From contig CAWJJG010000011.1 of the NCBI GenBank assembly GCA_963843085.1, positions 992,001 to 1,056,000 on the forward strand: a DNA stretch of 64,000 nucleotides, given 5' to 3'. The notes under the pieces were generated by a model. That model was not told where the DNA came from. It saw only the letters and a program-made list of their open reading frames with translations, and ran no database searches. Positions 50,670 to 59,741 of the stretch are shown piece after piece (positions within the stretch are counted from its first letter, which is position 1; every line of letters starts with the position of its first letter). This stretch comes from DASUPK01 sp963843085 (GTDB lineage: Bacteria > Actinomycetota > Thermoleophilia > Solirubrobacterales > 70-9). The translations under genes were made by a program, and so were the position numbers.

Positions 50670-51941
50670 TCAGTGAGCGTGGCCCGCCGCGTGTGCCTCG
50701 GCCGGCGCGGCTTCCTTCCGCGCGTACCCGTCGGGGTCGGCCTGGAACTGCGAGCGGCAGTGCTCCGAGCAGAAGTAGTAGGTGCGGCCACTGTGCTCGG
50801 CCTGGAGCGCCTTCGAGCGGTCGACCTTCATCCCGCAGACCGGGTCGGTCGCCCCGCGCCGCGCCGTCAGATAGAAGAGCCCGGCGAAGATGACCAGTCC
50901 GAGGATGTTGAGGGCGAGCTTGTAGTCGAGCTCGATCGAGCCGAAGATGTCAGACCGCGAGGGCCGGGTGCCCGGGATCAGCCCGACGGCGCCGAAGACG
51001 ACGTCCACCAGCAGCGCCGACAGAACGATGACCACGAACATCAGCGCGGTGATCCGCAGGGCGAACGCCCGGCCGTAGTACTTGATGTAGGCGGCGATGA
51101 TCGGCAGCACGATCAGGTCGGCGAAGATGAACGCGATCACGCCGGCGAACCCGATCCCGCCGGACCAGAGCACGGCGGCAAGCGGCGCGTTCCCGACCGA
51201 GCAGACGAAGCTGAGCACCGCGATGATCGGCCCCGCAATCACGTTCTCGAGCGTCCTCAGGACCGGCGGGGCGTCCTCGATGAAGAGGGCGTTGAAGAAG
51301 TTGTCGCCGAGCAGGCCGATGAAGCCGGCGAGCAGGAAGCCGATCGAGATCTCCTTCCAGAGCATCTGCCAGTCGGCCCGGAAGTTGTGCGCGACGTCGG
51401 ACCAGGCCCGGGCCGACGTGAGGCGCTCACGCCAGCTCATCCGCTCGCCGGCCGCGTGGTGCTGGTGGTCGACCTGGGCGTGTTGCGCGTGTTCGCGGGC
51501 GCTCTCCTCGAGCTTGGGCGAGACGAAGCGCCGCAGCAGGATCGCCATCAGGGCGATCAGCACGATCCCGCCGACGAACTCGGCGAGGGTGAACTGCCAG
51601 CCGAGCAGGATCCAGATGACCAGGCCCAGCTCCCAGACGAGGTTGGTGGACGCGAACTGGAAGGCGAGGGCGGTCACGGCGGAGGCGCCCTTCTGGAAGA
51701 GCGACTTGGCGATCGCGATCGCCGCGTACGAGCACGACGAGGAGGCGGCCCCGAGGCCCGTCGCCTTGGCGAGCGGCCCGAACCCGCTGCCCGACAGCGC
51801 GGACTCGACCTTCTCTCGCGGGACCCAGGCCTGGACGATCGCGGAGATCGCGAAGCCCAGGACCAGGGCCCACCAGACCTCGTAGGCCATCAGGAAGGAC
51901 TGCTTGAAGCCCTCGCCGATCGTCGAGATCACATCTGCCAC
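50670..51941 (-). CDS. Permease (PF03773 type) fused to YHS metal-binding domain
   Basis: 423 aa from GTG 51941; the longer frame to 52181 is antisense to csoR. The first 330 residues hold about eight membrane helices of the PF03773 permease family (GAASSSCSYAAIAIAKSLF with cysteine, FVCSVGNAPLAAVLWSGG). A His-rich loop (AQHAQVDHQHH) follows helix 4. Residues about 365-405 form a YHS domain with DPVCGMKVDRSKA and YYFCSEHCRSQF, whose cysteines bind metal. A copper or related soft-metal export role is inferred from divergence from csoR. The GTG starts 7 bases after TATAGT, so the mRNA is probably leaderless. Confidence 0.85.
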   Translation of the reverse strand: MADVISTIGEGFKQSFLMAYEVWWALVLGFAISAIVQAWVPREKVESALSGSGFGPLAKATGLGAASSSCSYAAIAIAKSLFQKGASAVTALAFQFASTNLVWELGLVIWILLGWQFTLAEFVGGIVLIALMAILLRRFVSPKLEESAREHAQHAQVDHQHHAAGERMSWRERLTSARAWSDVAHNFRADWQMLWKEISIGFLLAGFIGLLGDNFFNALFIEDAPPVLRTLENVIAGPIIAVLSFVCSVGNAPLAAVLWSGGIGFAGVIAFIFADLIVLPIIAAYIKYYGRAFALRITALMFVVIVLSALLVDVVFGAVGLIPGTRPSRSDIFGSIELDYKLALNILGLVIFAGLFYLTARRGATDPVCGMKVDRSKALQAEHSGRTYYFCSEHCRSQFQADPDGYARKEAAPAEAHAAGHAH

Positions 51942-51951
51942 GTTGACGACT

Positions 51952-51968
51952 ATACCCCTTAGGGGTAT
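51952..51968. promoter_or_regulatory. CsoR-type operator with two divergent leaderless -10 boxes
   Basis: ATACCCCT-T-AGGGGTAT is a near-perfect palindrome of the G/C-rich CsoR operator type, in the 36-base gap between the divergent permease and csoR starts. TATGCT (51966-51971) lies six bases before the csoR ATG. TATAGT (minus strand, 51954-51949) lies seven bases before the permease GTG. Both -10 candidates overlap the palindrome, so CsoR binding would block both. Confidence 0.75.
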
Positions 51969-51977
51969 GCTCTGCAC

Positions 51978-52262
51978 ATGACAGCGACCAAGACACCCGG
52001 ATACAAGGCGTCGAAGGAGGACCTCCTGAAGCGACTGGCCCGCGTCGAGGGGCAGGTCGGCGGCGTCAAGCGGATGGTCGAGGAGGAGCGCTACTGCATC
52101 GACGTCCTCACCCAGATCGAGGCCGCCCAGGCGGCGCTCAACAAGATCGCGCTGGCCCTTGTCGACGACCATGTACGCCATTGCATGCGCGGCGGCAGGG
52201 GCGCGACCGAGGAGCAGGTGCAGGAGCTGATGGGCGCGGTCGGCCGGCTGGTCACCTCCTGA
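51978..52262 (+). CDS. csoR: CsoR-family metal-responsive repressor
   Basis: 94 aa. Start KEDLLKRLARVEGQVGGVKRMVEEERYC, then Cys in ERYCIDVLTQIEA and the later H-x3-C in DDHVRHCM. This Cys...His-x3-Cys set is the Cu(I) trigonal site of CsoR (C36, H61, C65 in Mycobacterium). Copper binding would release it from the operator. It is divergent from the permease gene. RcnR or FrmR-type sensors lack this exact set. Confidence 0.93.
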   Translation: MTATKTPGYKASKEDLLKRLARVEGQVGGVKRMVEEERYCIDVLTQIEAAQAALNKIALALVDDHVRHCMRGGRGATEEQVQELMGAVGRLVTS

Positions 52263-52413
52263 AGGCCCGCGTTAGGCAGCGTTCGGTGGCTCCTCTCTGG
52301 GCGCCGGTGCCGCCGGCGCACCGCGCGACCCCGATGGCCGAGCATCACGGCCCCCGCCAGGCCGCGGCTGATTCCCACGCGCCGCCCGTGCGAACCCCTC
52401 CCTAGCTCCAGAG

Positions 52414-53462
52414 CTACTGGTCGAGGACTCGAGTCAGCACCGGGTCGATCAGCTTGGCGATCTGGCGCTGGCCCTCGGCGTTCGGGTGCAGAGTGCCGGC
52501 GGTGCTCTCGATCACTTCGCGGATCGCGAGGAAGCCGGCGCCGACCCCGAGGGGAAGCGGGCGCCCGCTCAGTCCCTCGCCGAGCGTCACGACCCAGCGC
52601 TGGGCATCCGGCACGCAGAGCCGGTGGCCGCGGAAGCGCTCGGCGACCCCGCCGACCGCGTTCCAGCCGTGCTCCTTCGCGGCAGCTGCGACCTCTGCAT
52701 TGAGCGGCTTCAGCATGTGCTCCTGCGCCCAGCGCGACTCGTCGCGGCTGACCCCTCCGAAGAGCATGCGGCAGTAGGCGCCGCCGGCCCCCGTGGTCGG
52801 GTCGAAATACTCCACGAAGATCACCCTCTCCGCCGGCACGAGGGGCTCGAGCGCGTTGGCGAGGTCGTTGTAGGCCGAGGGCAGGTCGGCTAGCTGGGTC
52901 GCCACGAACTCCTCGAGCGTGGGGAAGCGGGCGCCCGCCTCGGCATAGGGGAAGTCGGGGTTGAAGTGCTGATCCCAGCAGTGCTCGACGAGGCTGCAGA
53001 ACTTGAAGACCTTCGAGAACCCCACGTCGTTGGCGCCGATCGAGATCTCGACGGCGGCGAGGCCGCCCGAGGAAGCGGTGACCGACGCTGCATCGCCGAG
53101 CTGGTTGATCTGCGCTGTCGCAGGCTGGAAGGGCGCCGGCTCGATCCCCTTGTATGGGCCGAGGATTCCCTTGTGGATGCTCGCGAACAGGCGTAGTTGA
53201 AGAAGCCCAGCCCCGGACGGCTCTTCTGCGCGGCCTTCGCGGCGAACGACTGCCCGGCGATCGAGGACCGGTGGCAGGCGCGGTTCTCCCAGCGGGGGTC
53301 AGACGGCTGCGGGTTTCCCTCTCCCGACGCGACGGAGTCGCCGAGCGAGGCGATGGCGCTGCCGTCGTTCGGCCCCGAGTCGCTCGAGCCGCAGCCGGCC
53401 GCGAACAGTGCGATCGCGAAGACCGCCAATCCCGCAAGAAGAGCTCGTCGCCAGCCCCTCAT
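52414..53462 (-). pseudogene. Lipoprotein SGNH hydrolase split by a frameshift
   Basis: Two overlapping frames make one SGNH/GDSL hydrolase. The first (53462-52890) has a lipobox (LFAAGCGSS), block I IASLGDSVASGEG and FFNYACSRAS, then turns to low-complexity Arg/Ser. From about 53177-53190 the right sequence continues in the next frame: IHKGILGPYKG, IEPAPF and the ISIGANDVGFSKVFKF block, then HPNAEGQ (block V) near the end at 52414. One base seems missing near 53183-53187. Block V has Gly where Asp usually stands before His. Real inactivation or sequencing error cannot be told apart. Confidence 0.72.
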
Positions 53463-53646
53463 CCCCGCTTGAGTCTAGGGGCGGTCATCCGCCGAGAAAC
53501 GGTGCGCAGCGTCCGTAGTCATCCGTGGATCTGCTCCGTGTGAGGCCGCGAACAAGGCGTGAAGGGCCGCCCCTCGGCAGGCGGGGCCACCGGTCAAACG
53601 TCCAGTTTCGACGCTTCGGCAGGGTCGGCTGCCGATATCTAGACCA

Positions 53647-54939
53647 ATGGAAGCCCACACGATCGGGAAAGCGTCCGCGCGGGCGCGTCGGCGTCCCCAC
53701 CGACGTGGCCGGCGCCCATCCCTGCCTCGCCGTGCCTGGAAGCGCGCACGGGACTTCGAGCGTGAGTGGTCCGTCGCCGGTCCCGCCGTCTTCGCCACCC
53801 TCGCGGCCACGCTGCTGATCTACAACCACGTGGAGAACAAGGTCACCGACCTGGTCTTCTGGCTCGGCCTGGCGCTGCTCGCCGCCGTGTTCACGTGGCT
53901 CGTCCAGAACAACCATCGCCGAGCGCGCATCGACGCGATCACGGGTCTGTCCAACCGGCTCCAGCTCAGCCGCGACCTCACTGAGGTGCTCAAGGACTCC
54001 GATGAGCCGCAGGTCATGGTGCTGCTCGAGCTGGAGGGGGCCACCGACTACCGCGATCGCCTGGGCTTCCGGGCCAGCGACAAGATGCTCCGCGGCTTCT
54101 CACGCAGATTCGCCGAGTTCGTCTCCGGGCTCGAGGGCCACGCCTACCGCGTCGACGGCGGGCAGTTCTGCGCCCTGGTTCCAGCCTACGACCGCGAGCC
54201 GAACGAGATCGCGACCGCCATCTTCCTCTCTGGCGACGGCGGTGAGGGTGGTGCCGAGGCCGTCCTCGGCCGCGCCCACGGCGTGGTCACCCTTCCCGAC
54301 GACGCCACCGACACCGACGAGGCGCTCGCCCTCGTCGGCCGGCGCCTCGCCGAGGACCGGCGCCGCCGGCGCGAGTCGGCCAAGCACCAGGCTCACGACA
54401 CCCTGATGGCGATCCTCAGCAAGCGCCATCCCGAGATGGTTCCCCACCTTCGCCTCGTCGCGTACCACGTGCTCTCCCTCGGCCGCCGGCTCGGACTGAG
54501 CGGCGAGCAGCTCGACGACGTCGTCTTCGCCGCCCGGCTCCAGCACGTCGGCATGCTCTCGGTCCCCGACGCCGCCCTCGAGAGCCAGAGCCATCTGCAG
54601 GCGTCCGACTCGATCCTCCTGCGCGATCTCCCAGGAGCCGGCGCGGAGATCATCGCCTCAGCCCCCTCCCTCGTCTCCGTCGCGAAGCTCGTCCGGGCGA
54701 GCCACGAGAACTACGACGGCAACGGCTACCCCGACGAGCTCGCCGGAGACCACATCCCGCTCGGCTCTCGCATCCTCGCCGTCTGCGTCTCCTACGTCGT
54801 CCTCACCTCCAAGCGCGCCGACCAGCGCCCCCTCACGGAGAAGGCGGCCCTGGCCGAGCTTCGCCGCAGCGCCGGCAAGCAGTTCGATCCCCGCGTGGTC
54901 GAGGCGCTCGCGGAGGACCTGGCCGAAGACGCCGCGTAG
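53647..54939 (+). CDS. Degenerate GGDEF plus HD-GYP domain membrane protein
   Basis: 430 aa. A basic N terminus (RRRPHRRGRR) is followed by two helices (VAGPAVFATLAATLLIYN, LVFWLGLALLAAVFTWLV). GGDEF fold: DAITGLSNRLQLSRDL, but the A-site reads RVDGGQFCAL, so it should not make c-di-GMP. HD-GYP fold: the HD pair reads LQHVGM, HENYDGNGYP stands for H-H-E-R-x-D-G-x-G-Y-P, and the final D-x-x-D stretch reads CVSYVVL. Key metal ligands are absent in both domains, so it is probably a nucleotide-sensing or scaffold protein. Third c-di-GMP-family gene in 15 kb. Confidence 0.85.
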   Translation: MEAHTIGKASARARRRPHRRGRRPSLPRRAWKRARDFEREWSVAGPAVFATLAATLLIYNHVENKVTDLVFWLGLALLAAVFTWLVQNNHRRARIDAITGLSNRLQLSRDLTEVLKDSDEPQVMVLLELEGATDYRDRLGFRASDKMLRGFSRRFAEFVSGLEGHAYRVDGGQFCALVPAYDREPNEIATAIFLSGDGGEGGAEAVLGRAHGVVTLPDDATDTDEALALVGRRLAEDRRRRRESAKHQAHDTLMAILSKRHPEMVPHLRLVAYHVLSLGRRLGLSGEQLDDVVFAARLQHVGMLSVPDAALESQSHLQASDSILLRDLPGAGAEIIASAPSLVSVAKLVRASHENYDGNGYPDELAGDHIPLGSRILAVCVSYVVLTSKRADQRPLTEKAALAELRRSAGKQFDPRVVEALAEDLAEDAA

Positions 54940-54987
54940 GGCTGCCGGACTGCGACCACCTCATCCCCGACGAGACGGGATGAGCGC

Positions 54988-56043
54988 TCAGTCGTACAGC
55001 GCGAACGCCGCGAGCACGACGTAGATCGCGATCAGCGCAAGCCCCTCGAACATCTGGGCCTCGCCGTCGCCGGTGATCTGCCAGATCGCAATCGCGGTGA
55101 GGAAGAGCGCGCCGATGTAGACGGGCGCGAGCGCGAAGGTGAGGTGCGTGGTGAAGAGCAGCGAGGTCAGCACCAGCGCCGGGAAGAGGAAGGCGGCGAT
55201 CTGCGAGACGGAGTTCTTCACCACCGAGATCGCCAGATCGGACTTGCCCTTGGCGGCAAGAAAGATCCCGGTGAAGTTCTCCACGGCATTGCCCGCGATG
55301 GCGACGATGACCAATCCCGCGAACGCCTTGGAGATGCCCAGCGACTCGACCGCGGGATCCAGGGCGTGGATGAACCAGTCGGAGACGAAGGCGGCGCCGG
55401 TCCCACCGAGCGCCAGCAGCACCACCGCGAAGGTCATCGAGAGCCGGGGTGTCGTCTCCTCGCCCTCCCCGCTCGGCGCAGGCTCGGACCGAAGGTATCC
55501 CCACAGCCAGGTCCCATAGACGACCAGCAGGCAGATCGCTCCCACGTTGGAGAGTCCCTCGATGTGATGGCTCGCCTGGTCCGAGGAGGCGATCGAGAGG
55601 CCGATGATCACGATCACGAAGAGCGAGACGAGCAGCAGCGTCGCCGTGTCCTGCGGAAGCCGGTGCCGGAAGCGCATGCAGCCGTCGGCGGACTGGAGGG
55701 TGCCGGAGACGATCACGAGGCCGAGCACGAGTAGGGCGTTGGCGAAGATCGAGCCGATCAGCGAGGTCTGCGCGACGACGAGCTCACCGTTGCCGAGGGC
55801 GAAGAGCACGATGAAGAACTCGGGCAGGTTGCCGAGCGTCGACTGCATGAAGCCGGTGACCGCGGGGCCGAAGCGCATGCCGACCTGCTCGGTCGCCAGA
55901 GCGACCACCCAGGCGAGGCCGGCGAGCGCCACCGTGGCGGCAGCGAAGGCGAGCACGGCGGTGGCGTTCGAGTAGCGCAGCACTCCGGCGATCGCGGTGA
56001 TCACGACGGTTGCCGCGAGAAAGACCTTCTCCCTTGACGTCAT
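54988..56043 (-). CDS. Ca2+/H+ antiporter (CaCA family)
   Basis: 351 aa, about 11 membrane helices. The two alpha-repeat signatures are visible: LGNLPEFFIVLFALGNG (near residue 70) and IAGNAVENFTGIFLAAKGK (near residue 250), with the Asn and Glu that bind the cation. Length suits CAX/ChaA type antiporters. It exchanges Ca2+ (perhaps Mn2+) for protons. The loop between helices 5 and 6 has an acidic EPAPSGEGEE segment. It is a single gene. Confidence 0.9.
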   Translation of the reverse strand: MTSREKVFLAATVVITAIAGVLRYSNATAVLAFAAATVALAGLAWVVALATEQVGMRFGPAVTGFMQSTLGNLPEFFIVLFALGNGELVVAQTSLIGSIFANALLVLGLVIVSGTLQSADGCMRFRHRLPQDTATLLLVSLFVIVIIGLSIASSDQASHHIEGLSNVGAICLLVVYGTWLWGYLRSEPAPSGEGEETTPRLSMTFAVVLLALGGTGAAFVSDWFIHALDPAVESLGISKAFAGLVIVAIAGNAVENFTGIFLAAKGKSDLAISVVKNSVSQIAAFLFPALVLTSLLFTTHLTFALAPVYIGALFLTAIAIWQITGDGEAQMFEGLALIAIYVVLAAFALYD

Positions 56044-56135
56044 TCTCGGGAGACTTTCATTTTCGGCTGTAGGGTCGGCGAATCGACAGGCCGGGTTTCG
56101 GGTTTGAAGAGGCAGTCACAGAAGGGAGGACCCAA

Positions 56136-56581
56136 GTGGATCGGATCAAACCGCACTTGACCTACGCGAACGTAACGGCAACGCTCGCCCTGATCGTGGC
56201 GGTCGCCGGGGGGACAACCGCGATCGCGATGAAAGCGACTGCTCCGAAGAATTCGGTTGTCAGCAAGAGCATTCGGCCGTACAACGTGACGGCGCGCGAC
56301 CTCACACGGCTCATCGACGGTGAGGAATCAGACCACGTTCAGTGATCCCGGTGGCGCCGGACAGAACCTTCGCAAGAGCATCGGCAACGGCACCATGCCC
56401 ATCCGGTTCCCGGGTGATATCGGGCGGAGGCTTCGTCGACAGCAACTTCGCCGCTTTGATCGGCTCAAACCCGATCAGCGAAGGCTGGGTGGTGAGCGCA
56501 AAGGCCGACGGGGCGAATCAGGCCACGATCACCGTAATCGCCCGCTGCCTCTCGAAGCGAGCCGAGAAACCGACCCCCTAG
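56136..56581 (+). pseudogene. Split secreted/anchored small protein gene
   Basis: GTG 56136 follows GGGAGG and begins MDRIKPHLTYANVTATLALI, the start of a Thermoleophilia family with an N-terminal membrane helix. The frame stops at 56345. A second frame, beginning GTG 56342 with a GTGA overlap, carries the family's C-terminal signature APCPSGSRVISGGGF and ends TVIARCL. In relatives both parts lie on one polypeptide. The overlap also fits two real coupled genes, so the break is not certain. No function is known. Confidence 0.6.
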
Positions 56582-58104
56582 CCGCGCACGACGACCTTCC
56601 GCTTATGCGATGCGCCTGGGTCGTAGGGGTAGCCGCTCTGGCTCTTAACGAGGGCCCGGAAGACGTAACGCACCCGGCCGATGGTCTGGGTGAACCGGTA
56701 CCTGCCCCGGAAGCGTCCACCCTCTCGAGTCTGCACCTGCTTGAAGGTTCGCCACTTGCGGCCGACCCGCGCCTGCAGCGCCACTGCGCGACCTTCGGCG
56801 TTCGGTCCGGGGAGTCGCCCGAGGAACCTCGCAGCCTGGCCGTTGACCAGATGCTTGTGCGGAATCGCAAGGGTGGGCACGACCGTTGAACCGAGCTCGA
56901 CCCGGTCACTGAGCTTCTTGGTGTTGTGCCGGTAGACAAGATCCACCGTCCGCGAAGGTCCCGCGTCCAGTCTCGTGGCGAACCGCCCATTGGCTTGCGT
57001 CGTCGCGACTGTGGCAAGTTCGCGTCCGGCGTCCGGAAGCTCCGTCGTCTGGTAGACGCACACGGACGCCCCTGAGATCGGATTGCCGCCGGAGTCCTTG
57101 AGGGTTCCCCGGATCACGGGGCTCTCCTTGGACGTCAGCTGCGCCCGTCGTCTCAGCTGTCCTCCCACATCAGCGCCGGAGTCGAGCGACGTGGCGGCTG
57201 ATCCACCCGAGGCGGCGCACGAATTGTCGACGCTCACCGTCCGTCGTACGCACGGTGATTCGTTGCCGCCGACGTCGTAGCCGCAAATCCGCACATCGTT
57301 TGCGCCGTTCACCCAGCCGGCGCCGTGCTCGGTGTCCAGTTGGATCGCCCGCGGACCGGACGAGCCTGGACACGGCTTGAGGTGGGAGTACGTCACCTCG
57401 TCAAGATCGGGACCACAGATGTTCAGGTGGGCCGACTGGATCCCATTCACGTCGACGGCGATTGACCGCACGCCGCCCCCTGAGTCACCCACCGCAGCGG
57501 TGATCGTCTGCACGCCGCTGACCACGCCGCCATCGAGCATCTCGCCGGTGGCGCTGATCGAGGGAGCGGCGAGGTCTTGAACCTCCGCGTAGAAATCCGT
57601 GATGTACGAGAAGGCTGAGGTGCTCGAGCAGGGATTCGCGAAGCAGCGTTCGTAGATCGCGTAGAAGCTCGTGTTGCTCTGGACCGGGACTACCCATTGG
57701 TCGCCGCCGCCGCCCACGGCGCTGTACCCCGGCGACCCGCTGCCACTCGTCATAGGGCCATACCCGCCATGGGTGTAGTAGTGAAGATTCGTCTGGGCAG
57801 TCTTGAAAATGGTGTTCTGCGGTGCGGTCCACTGCCAGACCACGTACGTGTTGTAGGTGCTCTGTCCGTTGGCCTCCATCCGCAGGCCCCAGTTCCCGCA
57901 GGTGTCTATTGGCTGATCTTGGTTGCCCCGCCAAATGGCCGGATCGTTGCGGCGTCGCTATTGCCGACATGCGGCCTTGCACTCCCGGACGCTGTAATTC
58001 GCGTGAGCGGCACCCGGAGCGAATACAGCGAACAACGCGCACAGGAGCGCCGCCGCCAATGAGAGGCGCCCCACATTTCCGAGTCGCCGTCGGCCTGAGC
58101 TCAT
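56578..58104 (-). pseudogene. Secreted multi-domain protein interrupted by an in-frame stop
   Basis: ATG 58104 has GGGAGG upstream and encodes a signal peptide (LSLAAALLCALFAVFAPGA), then ANYSVRECKAACRQ and TAG at 57960-57958. The same frame reopens and runs 400 residues to 56578: IDTCGNWGLRMEANGQS, a cysteine-bearing lectin-like region (HYYTHGGYGPMTS), Ig-like strands (GVRSIAVDVNGIQ) and a carboxypeptidase-regulatory-like domain (GNPISGASVCVYQTTEL). Around the stop the adjacent frame reads VGNSDAATIRPFGGATKISQ, which fits between the two parts. Two compensating frameshifts (about 58000 and 57925) may be the cause. Function unknown; exported. Confidence 0.66.
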
Positions 58105-58177
58105 CCTCAATTCCTCCCTTTTCCCGATGTCATTGCCTCCCTAAGGCTCGGGCGCGCAAAGTTCTCCACCACGCTCA

Positions 58178-59572
58178 TCACTCGATCCCGAAGCCCCCGG
58201 ATCCGCCACCGCCCGAACCTCCACCGCCGGAACCCCCCCCAGAAGGCCCGCCGAACTCGCCGCTCGAGCTGCTCGAGGACGAAGTCGAGGAGGAGGACGA
58301 TGCCGGCGGTGACTCGACGCCGAACTGTCGGCTCTTCTGCTGGACCGGCGTCGGTTGCTCGCTTCGGGTCACCGCCTGGTCGCTGGATGAAGCGGACTGC
58401 TCGACCTGCAGCCGCGCGGCCTCTTCGCGAGATGGCGCCGTCGTGGAAGCCGGCGCAGCCGGTCGCTCGGCGACGGGCCGTGCATGCCCGTCGTCCCCGC
58501 CGATAGCACCTGGATCGACGACGCCCCCTGCAACGCACGCGGCCCCGCCGGCCGCCGTGGCCCCGCAGATTGCAAGCACCTTCGCGATCGCGGCCATGCC
58601 GGCACCGCGGGAGCCGCCCGCCGCTGCGACTGAAGCGGCGTCCCCGCTCCCGCCGCCGCCTCGCGACAGCAGTGAGTAGCCGGCCTCGCGGAGCTTGTCC
58701 ACCATCGCCCCCGCGCGTTCCGCGATCCATTCGTGCGGGTGACCTCCCATCGACTGGCCGAGAAGGGGTCCGGCAGGCAGCAGCTCGAACACGTCACCGG
58801 GGATCGCGCGGTACGCGCGCAGCTTGGCGCGGCAGGCCGCGCAGCTCCGCAGGTGGAAATCAAGAGCTTCGGTGGAGCCGTTCGCTCCCTCGCCGTCGGC
58901 CATTGCGGAGAGAGCTGTGGCGAGCTCGTCACAGCGGCGGCCGTCTTCGATCTCCGCGAAGACCTGCAGAAATCGCTTCCTGCCCTCCGCCATGCAGCGG
59001 TTGATCTTCGTATACGACCAGCCAGTGATCTCGCCGATCTCGGCATACGAGTAGCCCTGCGCCTTGAGAGTCAGCGCTCGCACCTCCTGAGGCTTCAGGG
59101 CATTAAGCGCCTCGCCGCTCCGGACCACACGCTCGCGCCGGGCCAGACGGTCATTCGGACCCGGGCTCTCGGATGCGATCGAGTCGAGCGGATCCCAGTC
59201 GCCGTCCTCGTCCGCTCGGGCCGACCGATGCGTGCCCAGCAATCGCTCGCGCTGGCGGCGAACGCCCAGCGCCTCCCGCTTGGTCACCGTCTGCATCCAG
59301 CGGACCAGCGAATCGCCTTCGATGGGCGGAGCCTTCGTGAGCAGAATTTCGAGCGCCCGCTGATAGGCGTCCTCGGCGTCGTCCGTGCAGATCGAGTAGC
59401 GGCGCGCGGTCCTGCGGAAGACCGCGTCATGGCTCTCGATCAGTGCGCTGGCGGCGCGACGGCGCGACTCAGGGGAGGCGCCTGCCTCTGCGGCCTCCTC
59501 TGCAGATCGAGCCTCGGCCCCGACTCGACCGGTTGTTCCTCCCAACGGCCCCAGACGGCTCACCTCCGACAC
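58178..59572 (-). CDS. ECF sigma factor fused to zinc-finger anti-sigma module and membrane anchor
   Basis: About 464 aa from a GTG; the frame is open to 59632 (TTG), so the start is uncertain. Sigma region 2 (about 45-110: HDAVFRRTARRYSI, AYQRALEIL, WMQTVTKREAL) and region 4 (about 150-205: ALTLKAQGYSYAEIGEITGW) are those of an ECF sigma. Then H240-LRS-C244-AA-C247, an H-x3-C-x2-C ZAS motif, a membrane helix near 325-350 (MAAIAKVLAICGATAAGG) and a 110-residue Ser/Gly/Pro tail ending in GGSGGGGSGGFGIE. So sigma, anti-sigma and anchor are one chain. A separate anti-sigma gene is not nearby. Confidence 0.85.
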   Translation of the reverse strand: MSEVSRLGPLGGTTGRVGAEARSAEEAAEAGASPESRRRAASALIESHDAVFRRTARRYSICTDDAEDAYQRALEILLTKAPPIEGDSLVRWMQTVTKREALGVRRQRERLLGTHRSARADEDGDWDPLDSIASESPGPNDRLARRERVVRSGEALNALKPQEVRALTLKAQGYSYAEIGEITGWSYTKINRCMAEGRKRFLQVFAEIEDGRRCDELATALSAMADGEGANGSTEALDFHLRSCAACRAKLRAYRAIPGDVFELLPAGPLLGQSMGGHPHEWIAERAGAMVDKLREAGYSLLSRGGGGSGDAASVAAAGGSRGAGMAAIAKVLAICGATAAGGAACVAGGVVDPGAIGGDDGHARPVAERPAAPASTTAPSREEAARLQVEQSASSSDQAVTRSEQPTPVQQKSRQFGVESPPASSSSSTSSSSSSSGEFGGPSGGGSGGGGSGGGGSGGFGIE

Positions 59573-59741
59573 ATCCAGGTGAGTGGAAAACTGCCACCAC
59601 TCGCCCCTCTTGACCAGCGGCAGTGTTCGCAAATTGCGAATGGGCGCTCTCGGATTCCCCGCAAATAGCGACGAACACGCGCTGAGAATTGAGTTGTCTC
59701 GGCGCTTGCCCGCATCGGCATGCCCTGCGATAGTCAGGTCG

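Noticed and set aside
57485..58042. 185-aa minus-strand frame as a separate gene
   Set aside because: It is out of frame with the flanking family sequence and is Arg/Gly-rich, typical of a shifted frame over the interrupted secreted gene.
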